A DNA stretch of 64,000 bases from Tundrisphaera lichenicola. Lineage in GTDB: Bacteria > Planctomycetota > Planctomycetia > Isosphaerales > Isosphaeraceae. The stretch covers positions 7,006,001 to 7,070,000 of the forward strand of contig NZ_CP195106.1 of the NCBI RefSeq assembly GCF_051175385.1. The letters run 5' to 3'. The translations under genes and the position numbers were made by a program. A model generated the notes under the pieces. The model searched no databases. It worked only from the letters and a program-made list of their open reading frames with translations, and had not been told where the DNA came from. Numbering within the stretch: position 1 is the stretch's first letter; every line of letters begins with the position of its first letter. This document shows positions 31,546 through 39,688 of this stretch, piece by piece.

Positions 31546-33705
31546 TCATCCTGGGACGGACGACGGGGAGGTCGGGTCCTCGCAGAGGTCGCGGAGTCGG
31601 TCGGTCATGGTTACTCCTCGGATCGAATCCCAGATCGAACCTCGGATGTAGATATGCCAGACGTAGATGAGGTCGAAGAAGACCACCGCCAGCCACCAGA
31701 GATAGAGAAAAGCCAGGCCGGAGAGGAGGACTTGCCAGACCGGCCCCCGCTCCGGGTTTTCTCGGTCGGGAGCGGCGATCCCGTGGATCACGAGCCCGAG
31801 GATGATCAAGAACCCTGGGACGATCAACGTCCGGGTGCCCAGACCCGGCCGGGTCGCGCTCAGGACCATCGCGACCAGCACCAGGATGCCCGCGAGTGCC
31901 ATCAATCCGAGGACCGGGCTGGTATAATGGCCGGCCAGGCCCTGGACCCATCCCGCCAGGTCCTGCGACCCGGCGACCGCGAACTCCCGGGAATCGGCGA
32001 TGGTCGGCTGACCCGCGACAGGTCCCGCTCCGGCGAACATCCGAGTGAACGATCCGAGGAATTCCCTCGTGTCCTTGGTCGCGACCAGGGGATAAGCCGC
32101 GACTCCGGCCAGGAAGATCACATAGGCCGTGATCATGGCCCGCCACGACCGGCTCAGCCGGGGCACGCGAGCGGCCACGGTGATCCCCATCAAGAGCAGC
32201 GAGATCCCCACGACATCCCGGGAGATGTGCCTCATCTCGCCAACCTCCACGTCCGGCTGGCCGGCCACATGCTTCCACCCCTCGGGATAGAGGAAGCCGT
32301 GGACTCCCCGGGTCATGAACCAGACGGCGGCCATCAGCAGGAGCAAGGGGATCAGATAAGGAACGACCCGGGTGAAGAACCCGACCCCCCATCGGCTTTC
32401 GGGCGGCTTCCGGTAACGTTCGTCGAGGCCCGGCTCGCTCGACGGCGAGTTGGCGGTCTCCTCGACGACCGTCTTGATGAAGTGGCCGAAGACCTCGTCG
32501 TCCCCCCAGTAGTCGCCGTGCGCCTTGCCCGGGAAGAGATAGCGGCTGAAGATGATCTCGTGGCGCCCCGGATCGTGCGCGTCGAACTTCTCGAACTCCA
32601 GGACGTCGCCCCAGCGATTCTTCCGGATCCACTCTCCGGTCGACTTGAGCCGGTAGGCGATCGGGTCGCCGAAATCGAGGTAGTTCCTCCACTTGATCCG
32701 ATCTTCGGGCCGCTCCGGCTTCCACCGGTACAACGGCTTCGCCTCGCCGGTGGCCGGGTCCTGGGTCGCCTGGTACTGCCGGTTGAAGAGTTCCGGCCAG
32801 AGGATCATGTGCTCCTCGATCGGCGACCCGATGGTCATCAGCCCCTTGACCTGCTTGATCCAGCCGAACTGCTCCTCGTGGCCCTCCGCCGCGGGTTGAT
32901 ACTCCCGGAAGGCCTGCAAGAGGGCGAGGAACGAGACGACGGTCCCTTCGCTGTGGGCCACCACGTAGATATCAGCGTCGCCGTTGGCCTGGCGAATCTT
33001 GTCCATGATCGCGTGGAACTGGGCCAGGAGCTTGACGCGCTGGACCTCGAAGTCGGTCACCACCTGGACATCGCCGAGGAACGAGTCGAGGAGATCCTTG
33101 AGCTGGAACTTGAAGGAGCTCACCTTGCCGGCCAGCGAAAGCACGCGATCCAGGACGGCAACCCCCTCGATAATCTCGCCGATCACCTGCTCGAGCATCT
33201 GATAGTCGCGGGCCTTGGCCGCTTTCTGACGCTCGTCGGAAGTGCTCTTTTCGACCCGGTCGCGCATCCGGATCCGGGCGACCAGGGTCGCCGCCCACTT
33301 CTTGGCCTCTTCGAGCGAGTGACCTTCCTTCTGGACCTCGCGAGGGATGTCGGCCCAGTAGATCTCGGCGAAGCCCACGTCCTTGAATCGGGCCGGGTAG
33401 GGGGGGGACTCCACGAAGAGGAAGCCGCTCCGCTCGGTCCGCTCGGAGTGGAAACTCCCCAGCGGGATCGAGGTCGGCGATCCGGAGCACAGGCCAAGCT
33501 GGCTGGCCACGTGCTGGATCGTCTCGAACTGGCTCTGGTCGCCGATCCCGTGCACCGCGACGTAGACCCGCTTGATCTTCTTGAGGGAGGCATCCACCAC
33601 CCGATCGACCTTGGCCTCGGCCTTCGCGACCGCCTTCTCGACGGTCGCAACATCCTTGGGTACATCGCCGGTCGGGTCATGGCGCACTTCGGTCGCGTTG
33701 CTCAT
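31546..33705 (-). CDS. Membrane-bound alpha/beta hydrolase-fold protein of unknown function
   Basis: 719 residues from the ATG at 33705 (GAAGGGG upstream). Residues about 1-390 are a cytoplasmic hydrolase domain: RVYVAVHGIGDQSQFETIQ (oxyanion-type HG) and a nucleophile elbow with S252 in VVAHSEGTVVSFLALL. The C-terminal part has about six hydrophobic helices (for example VVPYLIPLLLLMAAVWFM, GLMALAGILVLVAMVL, VLLSGLAFLYLWWLAVVFF). The N-terminus is helical and Lys/Ala-rich (EKAVAKAEAKVDRVV). The substrate is unknown; a lipase or esterase at the membrane is one possibility. Nothing nearby suggests a pathway. Confidence 0.75.
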   Translation of the reverse strand: MSNATEVRHDPTGDVPKDVATVEKAVAKAEAKVDRVVDASLKKIKRVYVAVHGIGDQSQFETIQHVASQLGLCSGSPTSIPLGSFHSERTERSGFLFVESPPYPARFKDVGFAEIYWADIPREVQKEGHSLEEAKKWAATLVARIRMRDRVEKSTSDERQKAAKARDYQMLEQVIGEIIEGVAVLDRVLSLAGKVSSFKFQLKDLLDSFLGDVQVVTDFEVQRVKLLAQFHAIMDKIRQANGDADIYVVAHSEGTVVSFLALLQAFREYQPAAEGHEEQFGWIKQVKGLMTIGSPIEEHMILWPELFNRQYQATQDPATGEAKPLYRWKPERPEDRIKWRNYLDFGDPIAYRLKSTGEWIRKNRWGDVLEFEKFDAHDPGRHEIIFSRYLFPGKAHGDYWGDDEVFGHFIKTVVEETANSPSSEPGLDERYRKPPESRWGVGFFTRVVPYLIPLLLLMAAVWFMTRGVHGFLYPEGWKHVAGQPDVEVGEMRHISRDVVGISLLLMGITVAARVPRLSRSWRAMITAYVIFLAGVAAYPLVATKDTREFLGSFTRMFAGAGPVAGQPTIADSREFAVAGSQDLAGWVQGLAGHYTSPVLGLMALAGILVLVAMVLSATRPGLGTRTLIVPGFLIILGLVIHGIAAPDRENPERGPVWQVLLSGLAFLYLWWLAVVFFDLIYVWHIYIRGSIWDSIRGVTMTDRLRDLCEDPTSPSSVPG

Positions 33706-33853
33706 CGCATACCCCTTCGCACGATTCGGCATCGACACAACGGGAGCCGACGGGTGGCCACATGCGACCCGCCGGTTCCCGAGGTTCAATTGAACACGTG
33801 CGGCAGCCCCATGTCCAAAAGAAAGCCGATGCGAGGCGGGAGTTGGCGAGAGC

Positions 33854-34261
33854 TCAGTCGGTTGGCGGACGCCCGATCTCCCAGTGGTGTCCGAAGGGAT
33901 CCACCACCCGCCCCACACGCCAGCCGTGCTCCTCGGCGACGGGGTAGACCACGGAGGCCCCCGCCTCGATCGCCCGATCGAAGGCGGCGTCCGGATCCGG
34001 CACGGTCAGGATCATCCGGACCGTGCCCCCACCGAGGGTCTCGGGGCTGAAATTCCCATGCTCGGGCGACTCGGCGGACACCCAGAACTCCGACCCATCG
34101 ACGGAAAGTCGCGCCACCACGCTTTCCCCGGGGATCTCCAGGCGGTAGACCTCGACCGCCCCGAAGGCCGACTTGTAGAATTCCGCGGCTCGATCGCTGT
34201 CCCGGACCGAGAGCCAGGGCGCGATCGAGCGAGGGGACGCGGGGATCGACTCGGGTTTCAT
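33854..34261 (-). CDS. VOC-superfamily (glyoxalase/PhnB-like) protein
   Basis: 135 residues with the two-repeat VOC fold: IAPWLSVRDSDRAAEFYKSA at the N-terminus, then VRMILTVPDPDAAFDRAIEAG and RVVDPFGHHWEIG at the C-terminus. The final DPFGHxW matches PhnB-like members. A metal-dependent lyase, isomerase or resistance role cannot be told apart. GAGGGG precedes the start. It lies 28 nt downstream of the dehydrogenase gene on the same strand, so probably in one operon. Confidence 0.87.
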   Translation of the reverse strand: MKPESIPASPRSIAPWLSVRDSDRAAEFYKSAFGAVEVYRLEIPGESVVARLSVDGSEFWVSAESPEHGNFSPETLGGGTVRMILTVPDPDAAFDRAIEAGASVVYPVAEEHGWRVGRVVDPFGHHWEIGRPPTD

Positions 34262-34289
34262 CGTCGGGGTCCCCTCGCGGTCGGGCGGG

Positions 34290-35414
34290 TCAGTGGCCGG
34301 CGATGTCGACGAAGACCTTCAAGGCTTCCTTGTCTTCCAGCATCGGCATGATCTGGGCGTAGTTGTCGAGCCCGGCGATGGGGTGGGTGAGGATCCGGTT
34401 GGTCACGCCGGGATAGGTATGCTCGCCCATCGAGAGGGCCTGGATGCCCAGCTCGAAGTGGCGGCGGTTGCCATTGACGCTGGAGACCAGGAGCTTGTTG
34501 CCGAGGACCCATTCGAGGTTGATCTTGGCCCCGTCGACCGTCACGTCGTGCTGGCCGCCGGTGATGCTGGTCCAGATCAGGGCCCCGTTGTGCGCCAGGA
34601 CCTCCATCGCTCGGAAGCAGACCTCGGCGTTGCCGGTGGCCTCGAAGATGAGGTCGGGCTTGCCGACTTGTTTGGCCAGGTCGGCCATCGGGGTCTGCTT
34701 GGTGCTGACGTACGTCGCGCCATACGACTCGACGATCTCGGACTTCAGGTGCGGGCCGGGGCGGGTGGCCAGGGTGAAGACCTCCATCCCCCGGAGCCGG
34801 AGCATCATCGTGGCCAGCAGGCCGATCTGCCCGGCCCCCAGGACGAACGCCCGCTTGGGCTCCCAGACCTGGAGCCGCTGCTGGGCCAGGTACGCCTGCT
34901 CGATCGCCTTGGCGCAGACGCTGGCCGGCTCGGCCAGGACGCCGATGTGGCGGAGGTTCTGCGGGACCTTCACCATGAACTCGGCATCATCGACGAAAGA
35001 CTCGGTCATGTAGCCATGACAGAGGTTGATCCCGCGTTCGTAATAGACTTCCTCGCTGGTCACGTCGTTCCGGCCGATCAGGTCGAAGAGCGACCCCCCG
35101 GGACGTCGGACGGTGCACGAGACGTAGTCGCCGGGGCGAAGCTCGGTCACCTTCTCGCCGACCTCGACCACCTGGCCGAAGCTCTCGTGGCCGATCACCA
35201 GGAAGTCGCCGCCGGGCGGGGCGTTCCCGTAGAGGGCCTCGTTGATCTCGCGGTCGGTGGCGTCGACCCCGACCTGGAGGGCCCGGACCCGCACGGCGCG
35301 CCCTTCGGGGATCACACAAACATGAGGATGGGGCTGGTCATTCAGCCTCGGCTCGGGGATCTCGCGCTCGTGGACGCTGTTCTTCTTTCCGGGCAGGACG
35401 GCAACGGCTTTCAT
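34290..35414 (-). CDS. Medium-chain dehydrogenase, glucose 1-dehydrogenase-like
   Basis: 374 residues, the length of archaeal-type glucose dehydrogenases. The N-terminal half has GHESFGQVVEVG (zinc ligands of the catalytic site) and GDYVSCTVRRPG. The Rossmann motif is RAFVLGAGQIGLLATMML. CHGYMTES and PQNLRHIGVLAEPASVCAKA are typical of the glucose dehydrogenase group, which oxidises D-glucose to gluconolactone with NAD(P). Substrate inferred. It may work with the KDG kinase homologue at 30206-31288 in a branched Entner-Doudoroff route. Confidence 0.85.
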   Translation of the reverse strand: MKAVAVLPGKKNSVHEREIPEPRLNDQPHPHVCVIPEGRAVRVRALQVGVDATDREINEALYGNAPPGGDFLVIGHESFGQVVEVGEKVTELRPGDYVSCTVRRPGGSLFDLIGRNDVTSEEVYYERGINLCHGYMTESFVDDAEFMVKVPQNLRHIGVLAEPASVCAKAIEQAYLAQQRLQVWEPKRAFVLGAGQIGLLATMMLRLRGMEVFTLATRPGPHLKSEIVESYGATYVSTKQTPMADLAKQVGKPDLIFEATGNAEVCFRAMEVLAHNGALIWTSITGGQHDVTVDGAKINLEWVLGNKLLVSSVNGNRRHFELGIQALSMGEHTYPGVTNRILTHPIAGLDNYAQIMPMLEDKEALKVFVDIAGH

Positions 35415-35581
35415 CCGGGGCTCGACTCGTCAAGTGGAGAGGACGCGGGCTCCCGCCTCGGGAAACCGTCGATGTTCCGATTCTATCCGCCACCCTCTCC
35501 GATCGCCACGGATCGTTCGAGAGGGTGGCTTGGCGAAGTCTTCCGGCCTTGCTAGCATCAGTTTTGAGGAGGGCGTTCACG

Positions 35582-35869
35582 ATGACCATTCATTTGCCCG
35601 AGGACCTGGAAAACTCGATCCGGGCCGAGGTCGATCGCGGCCAATTCGCATCGATGGACGAAGCGATCGCGGAAGCCGCTCGCTTGCTACTCAGGGAAAT
35701 CGAGAAAAAAAACGCCCACATGCCCGCTTCGTCGGATCGATCTGCAAACCAGGATCCGGTCCTCGGCGCGATGCGAGAAGGCGCCGAGGAGCTGGACGAG
35801 ATCGTGTCGGACGCGATGAAGCGACGAAGTGAAGGATCGCGGGCAGTTGGAACGCGCCGGGACACCTAG
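35582..35869 (+). CDS. Ribbon-helix-helix (ParD/CopG-like) protein, no toxin partner seen
   Basis: 95 residues; GAGGAGG precedes the ATG. The N-terminus MTIHLPEDLENSIRAEVDRG then FASMDEAIAEAARLLLREIE matches the ParD-type RHH plus following helices. The remainder is charged and probably disordered, as in antitoxins that wrap a toxin. No toxin gene follows on the same strand, and the 35870-36027 stretch shows only a CCACGC/GCGTGG hairpin. It may be an orphan antitoxin or a stand-alone regulator. Confidence 0.75.
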   Translation: MTIHLPEDLENSIRAEVDRGQFASMDEAIAEAARLLLREIEKKNAHMPASSDRSANQDPVLGAMREGAEELDEIVSDAMKRRSEGSRAVGTRRDT

Positions 35870-36027
35870 CGGCATCGCTGATCCGATGATCGCAGACATC
35901 GCGTTGCAACTTCGGATGGAAACCACGGGCTTCGACAAAGAAGAAGAGGCCGGGAAACCACGCCAGAAGCGTGGTCGCCAGCCTCAAGATCGTCAACTCT
36001 CGATCAGATCCAGGCGGAGAGGCACGC

Positions 36028-36759
36028 TCAGGCGTTCGCGGCCTTGCGGCCCTTCTTCCGGAGCCAGAGGCCTCCGACGACCGAGGCCATCCCGACCATG
36101 GCCAGGCTGGAGGGCTCGGGGACCGACGGGGCCTGGACGTCCACGCTGAAGGTATGGTTGTCGCTCTCGAAGATGCTCCCGATCGACGTCCCGTTCGAGA
36201 AGACGATCCGGTCGAACTTGTCGCCCGCGCCCTGGGCGAAGAAGTTGATGAAGACGTAAGGCTCGCCGGTGTTCCGGCCGGCGGGAGCGTTGGGATTGCT
36301 ATAGTAGGCCGACGACAGCGACGAAAGGACCGTGCTAGCCGTGTCGAACACCCCCACCGACGTCGAACCGTTGAAGAATTCGAGCTTGTTGTCCCGGTCG
36401 GCCGCCGACCACCACATCCCGAAGTAAGCCTGGGGCGTGCTCAGCGACAAGGTCGCCGCTTGTCCCGCCTGGATCCCCAGGTAATTCCCGACCCCGCCCG
36501 CCCCGCCGTACTGGTCGGCCGGCAGGATGAAGAAGTCGCCGGCATAAGTCGCCGTTAGCGAGGCCGAGGGCGTGAACGTCGCCATCGACTGATAGCCGGT
36601 GCTCGACGAATTGAAATTGATCACGGTGGTGTTCGAGGCGGAAGACGACTGCACGCCCGGCCCTTCGACCGTGGTGATGATCCCGGCCCGGCTGGTCGCG
36701 GGGAGGATCAGGGCCAGCACAAGGGCCGCGAGGCTGGAATTTCGGGGCGATAGCGACAT
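36028..36759 (-). CDS. PEP-CTERM surface protein, Npun_F0296-like
   Basis: 243 residues. A signal peptide (SSLAALVLALILPATSRA) precedes a beta-rich domain with GNYLGIQAGQAATLS, AYFGMWWSAADRDNKLEFF and VFINFFAQGAGDKFDRIVF, as in the Npun_F0296 family of exosortase-dependent surface proteins. The C-terminus is a standard PEP-CTERM: SVPEPSSLA, hydrophobic helix, RKKGRK. Expected to be exported, cut at PEP by exosortase and released or attached to the surface. No dedicated neighbour. Confidence 0.87.
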   Translation of the reverse strand: MSLSPRNSSLAALVLALILPATSRAGIITTVEGPGVQSSSASNTTVINFNSSSTGYQSMATFTPSASLTATYAGDFFILPADQYGGAGGVGNYLGIQAGQAATLSLSTPQAYFGMWWSAADRDNKLEFFNGSTSVGVFDTASTVLSSLSSAYYSNPNAPAGRNTGEPYVFINFFAQGAGDKFDRIVFSNGTSIGSIFESDNHTFSVDVQAPSVPEPSSLAMVGMASVVGGLWLRKKGRKAANA

Positions 36760-37286
36760 GGTGACTTTCGGTTATCGATTCGAGCGGAGGGCACCTCGAC
36801 GACGAAGCACCCGGAACGAGACCAATCCTAGAAAGGCACCAACATGGCCTTCAATGGCGATGAGAAAAGGCGTCAGCGACGATCTTCCAGGGCATCGAGC
36901 GCTGCGCAAAAAACACATCCTGAACTCTGCATCGCATCATCCGAAGCCACTCGAACCGGTACGAATCGCCGCTCGATGCCTCGGCCTGAGTGGCCCGACC
37001 ATCCCGAGTTCCGGGTCGGAACAAGCTCGATTCGCCTCGAATCCGGCAATCCGAAATTTCGCCAGGTTTCTCCAACGACTCAGCACAAACACCACCTCAA
37101 GCAGAACCAACAAAAAGCTTTACACCAAACCCATTCGCCATCACCGGGCCAACACCCGAAAACACTCCCTTCAATTTTCCGGGTGACAAACGGCCCGACA
37201 TTCGCCATCCTCGAACAACCGGGCCTGCATCGCCGCGCGGGGGTCGTGCGGCGTCGCCCTCCGAAGAATCCCTCCGAGGCACCACG
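36760..37286. other. 527-nt intergenic region with A+C-rich segment
   Basis: The gap between the divergent PEP-CTERM and GH2 genes contains no credible gene. At about 37075-37170 the plus strand is rich in A and C with few G or T (for example CAGCACAAACACCACCTCAA), unlike the rest of the window. It forms most of the GH2 leader and could be unstructured RNA. Open frames here have atypical composition. Confidence 0.5.
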
Positions 37287-39569
37287 ATGCACCTCCGTTT
37301 GCGCCTTCGAACGCTCATCCCGCTGCTCCTGACGTTCGCGTCCTGGCCCGCCTCGGGGGCCGACTGGAAGGCGGCCGATGGCCCGTTGATGACCCGTTGG
37401 GCCAAGGAGGTCGGGCCTGACAATGCCCTGCCCGAGTACCCCCGGCCGCAGATGGTCCGGACCGACTGGAAGAATCTGAACGGCCTCTGGCAGCTCTCGT
37501 TCGGCAAGGAGGGGGACTCGCCGCCGATCGGCAAGGACCTCGACCAGCAGATCCTGGTGCCTTTCCCGGTCGAGTCGGCCCTCTCGGGCGTGATGAAGCA
37601 TTCGGACCGGCTCTGGTACCGCCGGACCTTCGAGGTCCCCAAGGAGTGGGAGGGCCGCCGGGTCCTCCTGCACTTCGGCGCGGTCGACTGGGAAGCGACC
37701 GTCTTCGTCAACGGCCAGGAGCTGGGCACCCACAAGGGGGGCTACGACGGATTCCGCTTCGACATCACCGACGCCTTGAAGCCCGACGCCGCCAACGAGG
37801 TGATCGTCCGGGTCTTCGACCCGACCGACGCCGGGACCCAGCCCCGGGGAAAGCAGGTCCTCAAGCCCGGCGGGATCTACTACACGCCGACCACCGGGAT
37901 CTGGCAGACCGTCTGGATCGAGCCGGTCGCCCCGACGCACATCGAGAGCCTGAAGCTATCGACCGACCTGGCCCTGAACACGGTCTCGGTCGCCCCGTTC
38001 GGCCTGAACGACCGGGACGACCGGAATGCCCCGATCGAGCGGACGGTCACCGCGACCGTCTTCGATGGCGAGCGCGAGCTGGTCCAGACCACCGGCCTGG
38101 GCGAGTCGATGCCCTTGAAGATCCCCGAGCCCAAGCTCTGGACGCCCGAGACCCCGTTCCTCTACGGCCTCAAGGTGGAGGTCAAGGAGGGCGGCAAGGT
38201 CGTCGACGCGGTCGGCAGCTACTTCGGGATGCGGTCGATCGAGGTCTCCCCGGACGAGAAGGAGGTCAATCGGATCAAGCTCAACGGCAAGCCGATCTTC
38301 CAGGTCGGGCCGCTCGACCAGGGGTTCTGGCCCGACGGGCTGTACACCGCGCCGACCGACGAGGCCCTGCGGTATGACATCGAGATCACCAAGAAGTTCG
38401 GCTACAACATGACCCGCAAGCATGTGAAGGTCGAGCCCGCTCGCTGGTATTACTGGTGCGACAAGCTGGGCCTCCTGGTCTGGCAGGACATGCCCTCGGG
38501 CGACCGGTCGATCAACCCCGACCAGCCCGACATCGTCCGGACCCCCGAGTCGGCCCACCAGTACGAGGTCGAGCTGAAGGCGATGATCGACGGCCTCCGG
38601 AACCATCCGAGCATCATCACCTGGGTCACCTTCAACGAAGGCTGGGGCCAGTTCGACACCAAACGGATCGCCGAGTGGGCCGAGAGCTACGACCCGACCC
38701 GGCTGGTCGACGCCGTCAGCGGCTGGGCCGACCGGGCCGGGGTGGGCGACATGCACGACCTCCACAACTATCCCCGACCCGCCGCACCCCCGCTGGAGCC
38801 CAGGCGAGCGGGAGTCCTCGGCGAGTTCGGCGGCCTGGCCCTCGGGGTCGACGGCCACACCTGGCAGAAGGAAATCTGGGGCTACCAGGGCACGGCCAGC
38901 GCCGACGAGCTGACCCGCAAGTACGAGCGGCTCCTCCGCGAAGGATGGGACATGAAGGACGCCCAGGGCCTGAACGCCCTGGTCTACACCCAGATCACCG
39001 ACGTCGAGACCGAGGCCAACGGGCTCCTGACGTATGATCGCGCGATCATCAAGCTCGACATCGAGCGGGCCGCCGCCGTGAACCGGGGCGACGTCTCGAA
39101 GATCCCCGTCCCGTACACGGTCGTCCCCACATCCAGGGAAAACGGCCTGGCCTGGCGCTACTCGACCGAGAAGCCCTCGGCCAACTGGGCCGCGACCGAC
39201 TTCGACGACGCTTCCTGGAAGCAAGGCCCCGGAGTCCTCGGGACCGAGGGAACCCCCGGAGCCCGGGTCCGCACGACCTGGAACACCCCCGACGTCTACG
39301 CCCGCCGAACCTTCGACCTTCCCGAGATCAACCCCGCCTACCTCCTGCTGAACGTCCTGCACGACGAGGACGCCGAGATCTACCTCAACGGGGTCCTCGC
39401 GGCCTCCGTCAAGGGGTACACCAGCAGTTATGACGAAATCCCGATCTCGCCCGAGGCCCGGGCCACCCTCAAGCCCGGCAAGAACCTCTTCGCCGTCCAC
39501 TGCCACCAGACCGCGGGCGGCCAGTCGATCGACGTGGGCTTGATCGAGCTGAAGGCCGCGGCTCGCTGA
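37287..39569 (+). CDS. Secreted glycoside hydrolase family 2 enzyme
   Basis: 760 residues from the ATG at 37287 (CGAGG upstream). Signal peptide LRTLIPLLLTFASWPASGA. GH2 architecture: sugar-binding jelly roll (LNGLWQLSF, DRLWYRRTFEVPKEW, about 50-200), immunoglobulin-like domain, and TIM barrel with acid/base E451 in WVTFNEGWGQF and nucleophile E513 in VLGEFGGLAL. A C-terminal beta domain of about 130 residues follows (ARRTFDLPEINPAYLLLNVL, LFAVHCHQT). The nucleophile and acid/base are intact. Beta-galactosidase, beta-mannosidase or beta-glucuronidase cannot be distinguished; planctomycetes carry many such enzymes for algal and plant polysaccharides. Confidence 0.93.
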   Translation: MHLRLRLRTLIPLLLTFASWPASGADWKAADGPLMTRWAKEVGPDNALPEYPRPQMVRTDWKNLNGLWQLSFGKEGDSPPIGKDLDQQILVPFPVESALSGVMKHSDRLWYRRTFEVPKEWEGRRVLLHFGAVDWEATVFVNGQELGTHKGGYDGFRFDITDALKPDAANEVIVRVFDPTDAGTQPRGKQVLKPGGIYYTPTTGIWQTVWIEPVAPTHIESLKLSTDLALNTVSVAPFGLNDRDDRNAPIERTVTATVFDGERELVQTTGLGESMPLKIPEPKLWTPETPFLYGLKVEVKEGGKVVDAVGSYFGMRSIEVSPDEKEVNRIKLNGKPIFQVGPLDQGFWPDGLYTAPTDEALRYDIEITKKFGYNMTRKHVKVEPARWYYWCDKLGLLVWQDMPSGDRSINPDQPDIVRTPESAHQYEVELKAMIDGLRNHPSIITWVTFNEGWGQFDTKRIAEWAESYDPTRLVDAVSGWADRAGVGDMHDLHNYPRPAAPPLEPRRAGVLGEFGGLALGVDGHTWQKEIWGYQGTASADELTRKYERLLREGWDMKDAQGLNALVYTQITDVETEANGLLTYDRAIIKLDIERAAAVNRGDVSKIPVPYTVVPTSRENGLAWRYSTEKPSANWAATDFDDASWKQGPGVLGTEGTPGARVRTTWNTPDVYARRTFDLPEINPAYLLLNVLHDEDAEIYLNGVLAASVKGYTSSYDEIPISPEARATLKPGKNLFAVHCHQTAGGQSIDVGLIELKAAAR

Positions 39570-39617
39570 TTCTCGGGAAAGAACGGGACGGTCGGAGACG
39601 CGCAGACTTGATCTCCC

Positions 39618-39658
39618 TACAATAGATGGCCCAGCCCGGCCGACCGTGCTGGGCCATC
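39618..39658 (+). promoter_or_regulatory. -10 box and perfect hairpin in the L-serine dehydratase leader
   Basis: TACAAT (39618-39623) is followed at once by an 11-bp perfect stem GATGGCCCAGC/GCTGGGCCATC (39625-39635 and 39648-39658) with a 12-nt loop. The stem would lie at the 5' end of the transcript, 30 nt before the GTG start. No T-run follows. Confidence 0.45.
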
Positions 39659-39688
39659 GGTCTGCGCCAGCGAAAGAGGGGACTGTCC

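Noticed and set aside
35691..35996. Minus-strand frame starting LRLATTLLAWFPGLFFFVEA, with a membrane-helix-like start
   Set aside because: It needs a TTG start and lies largely antisense to the RHH gene. Beyond the first helix the composition is shadow-like.
36844..37332. Plus-strand open frames in the A+C-rich GH2 leader
   Set aside because: Composition is unlike coding DNA of this organism and one frame overlaps the GH2 signal peptide. There is no recognisable domain.
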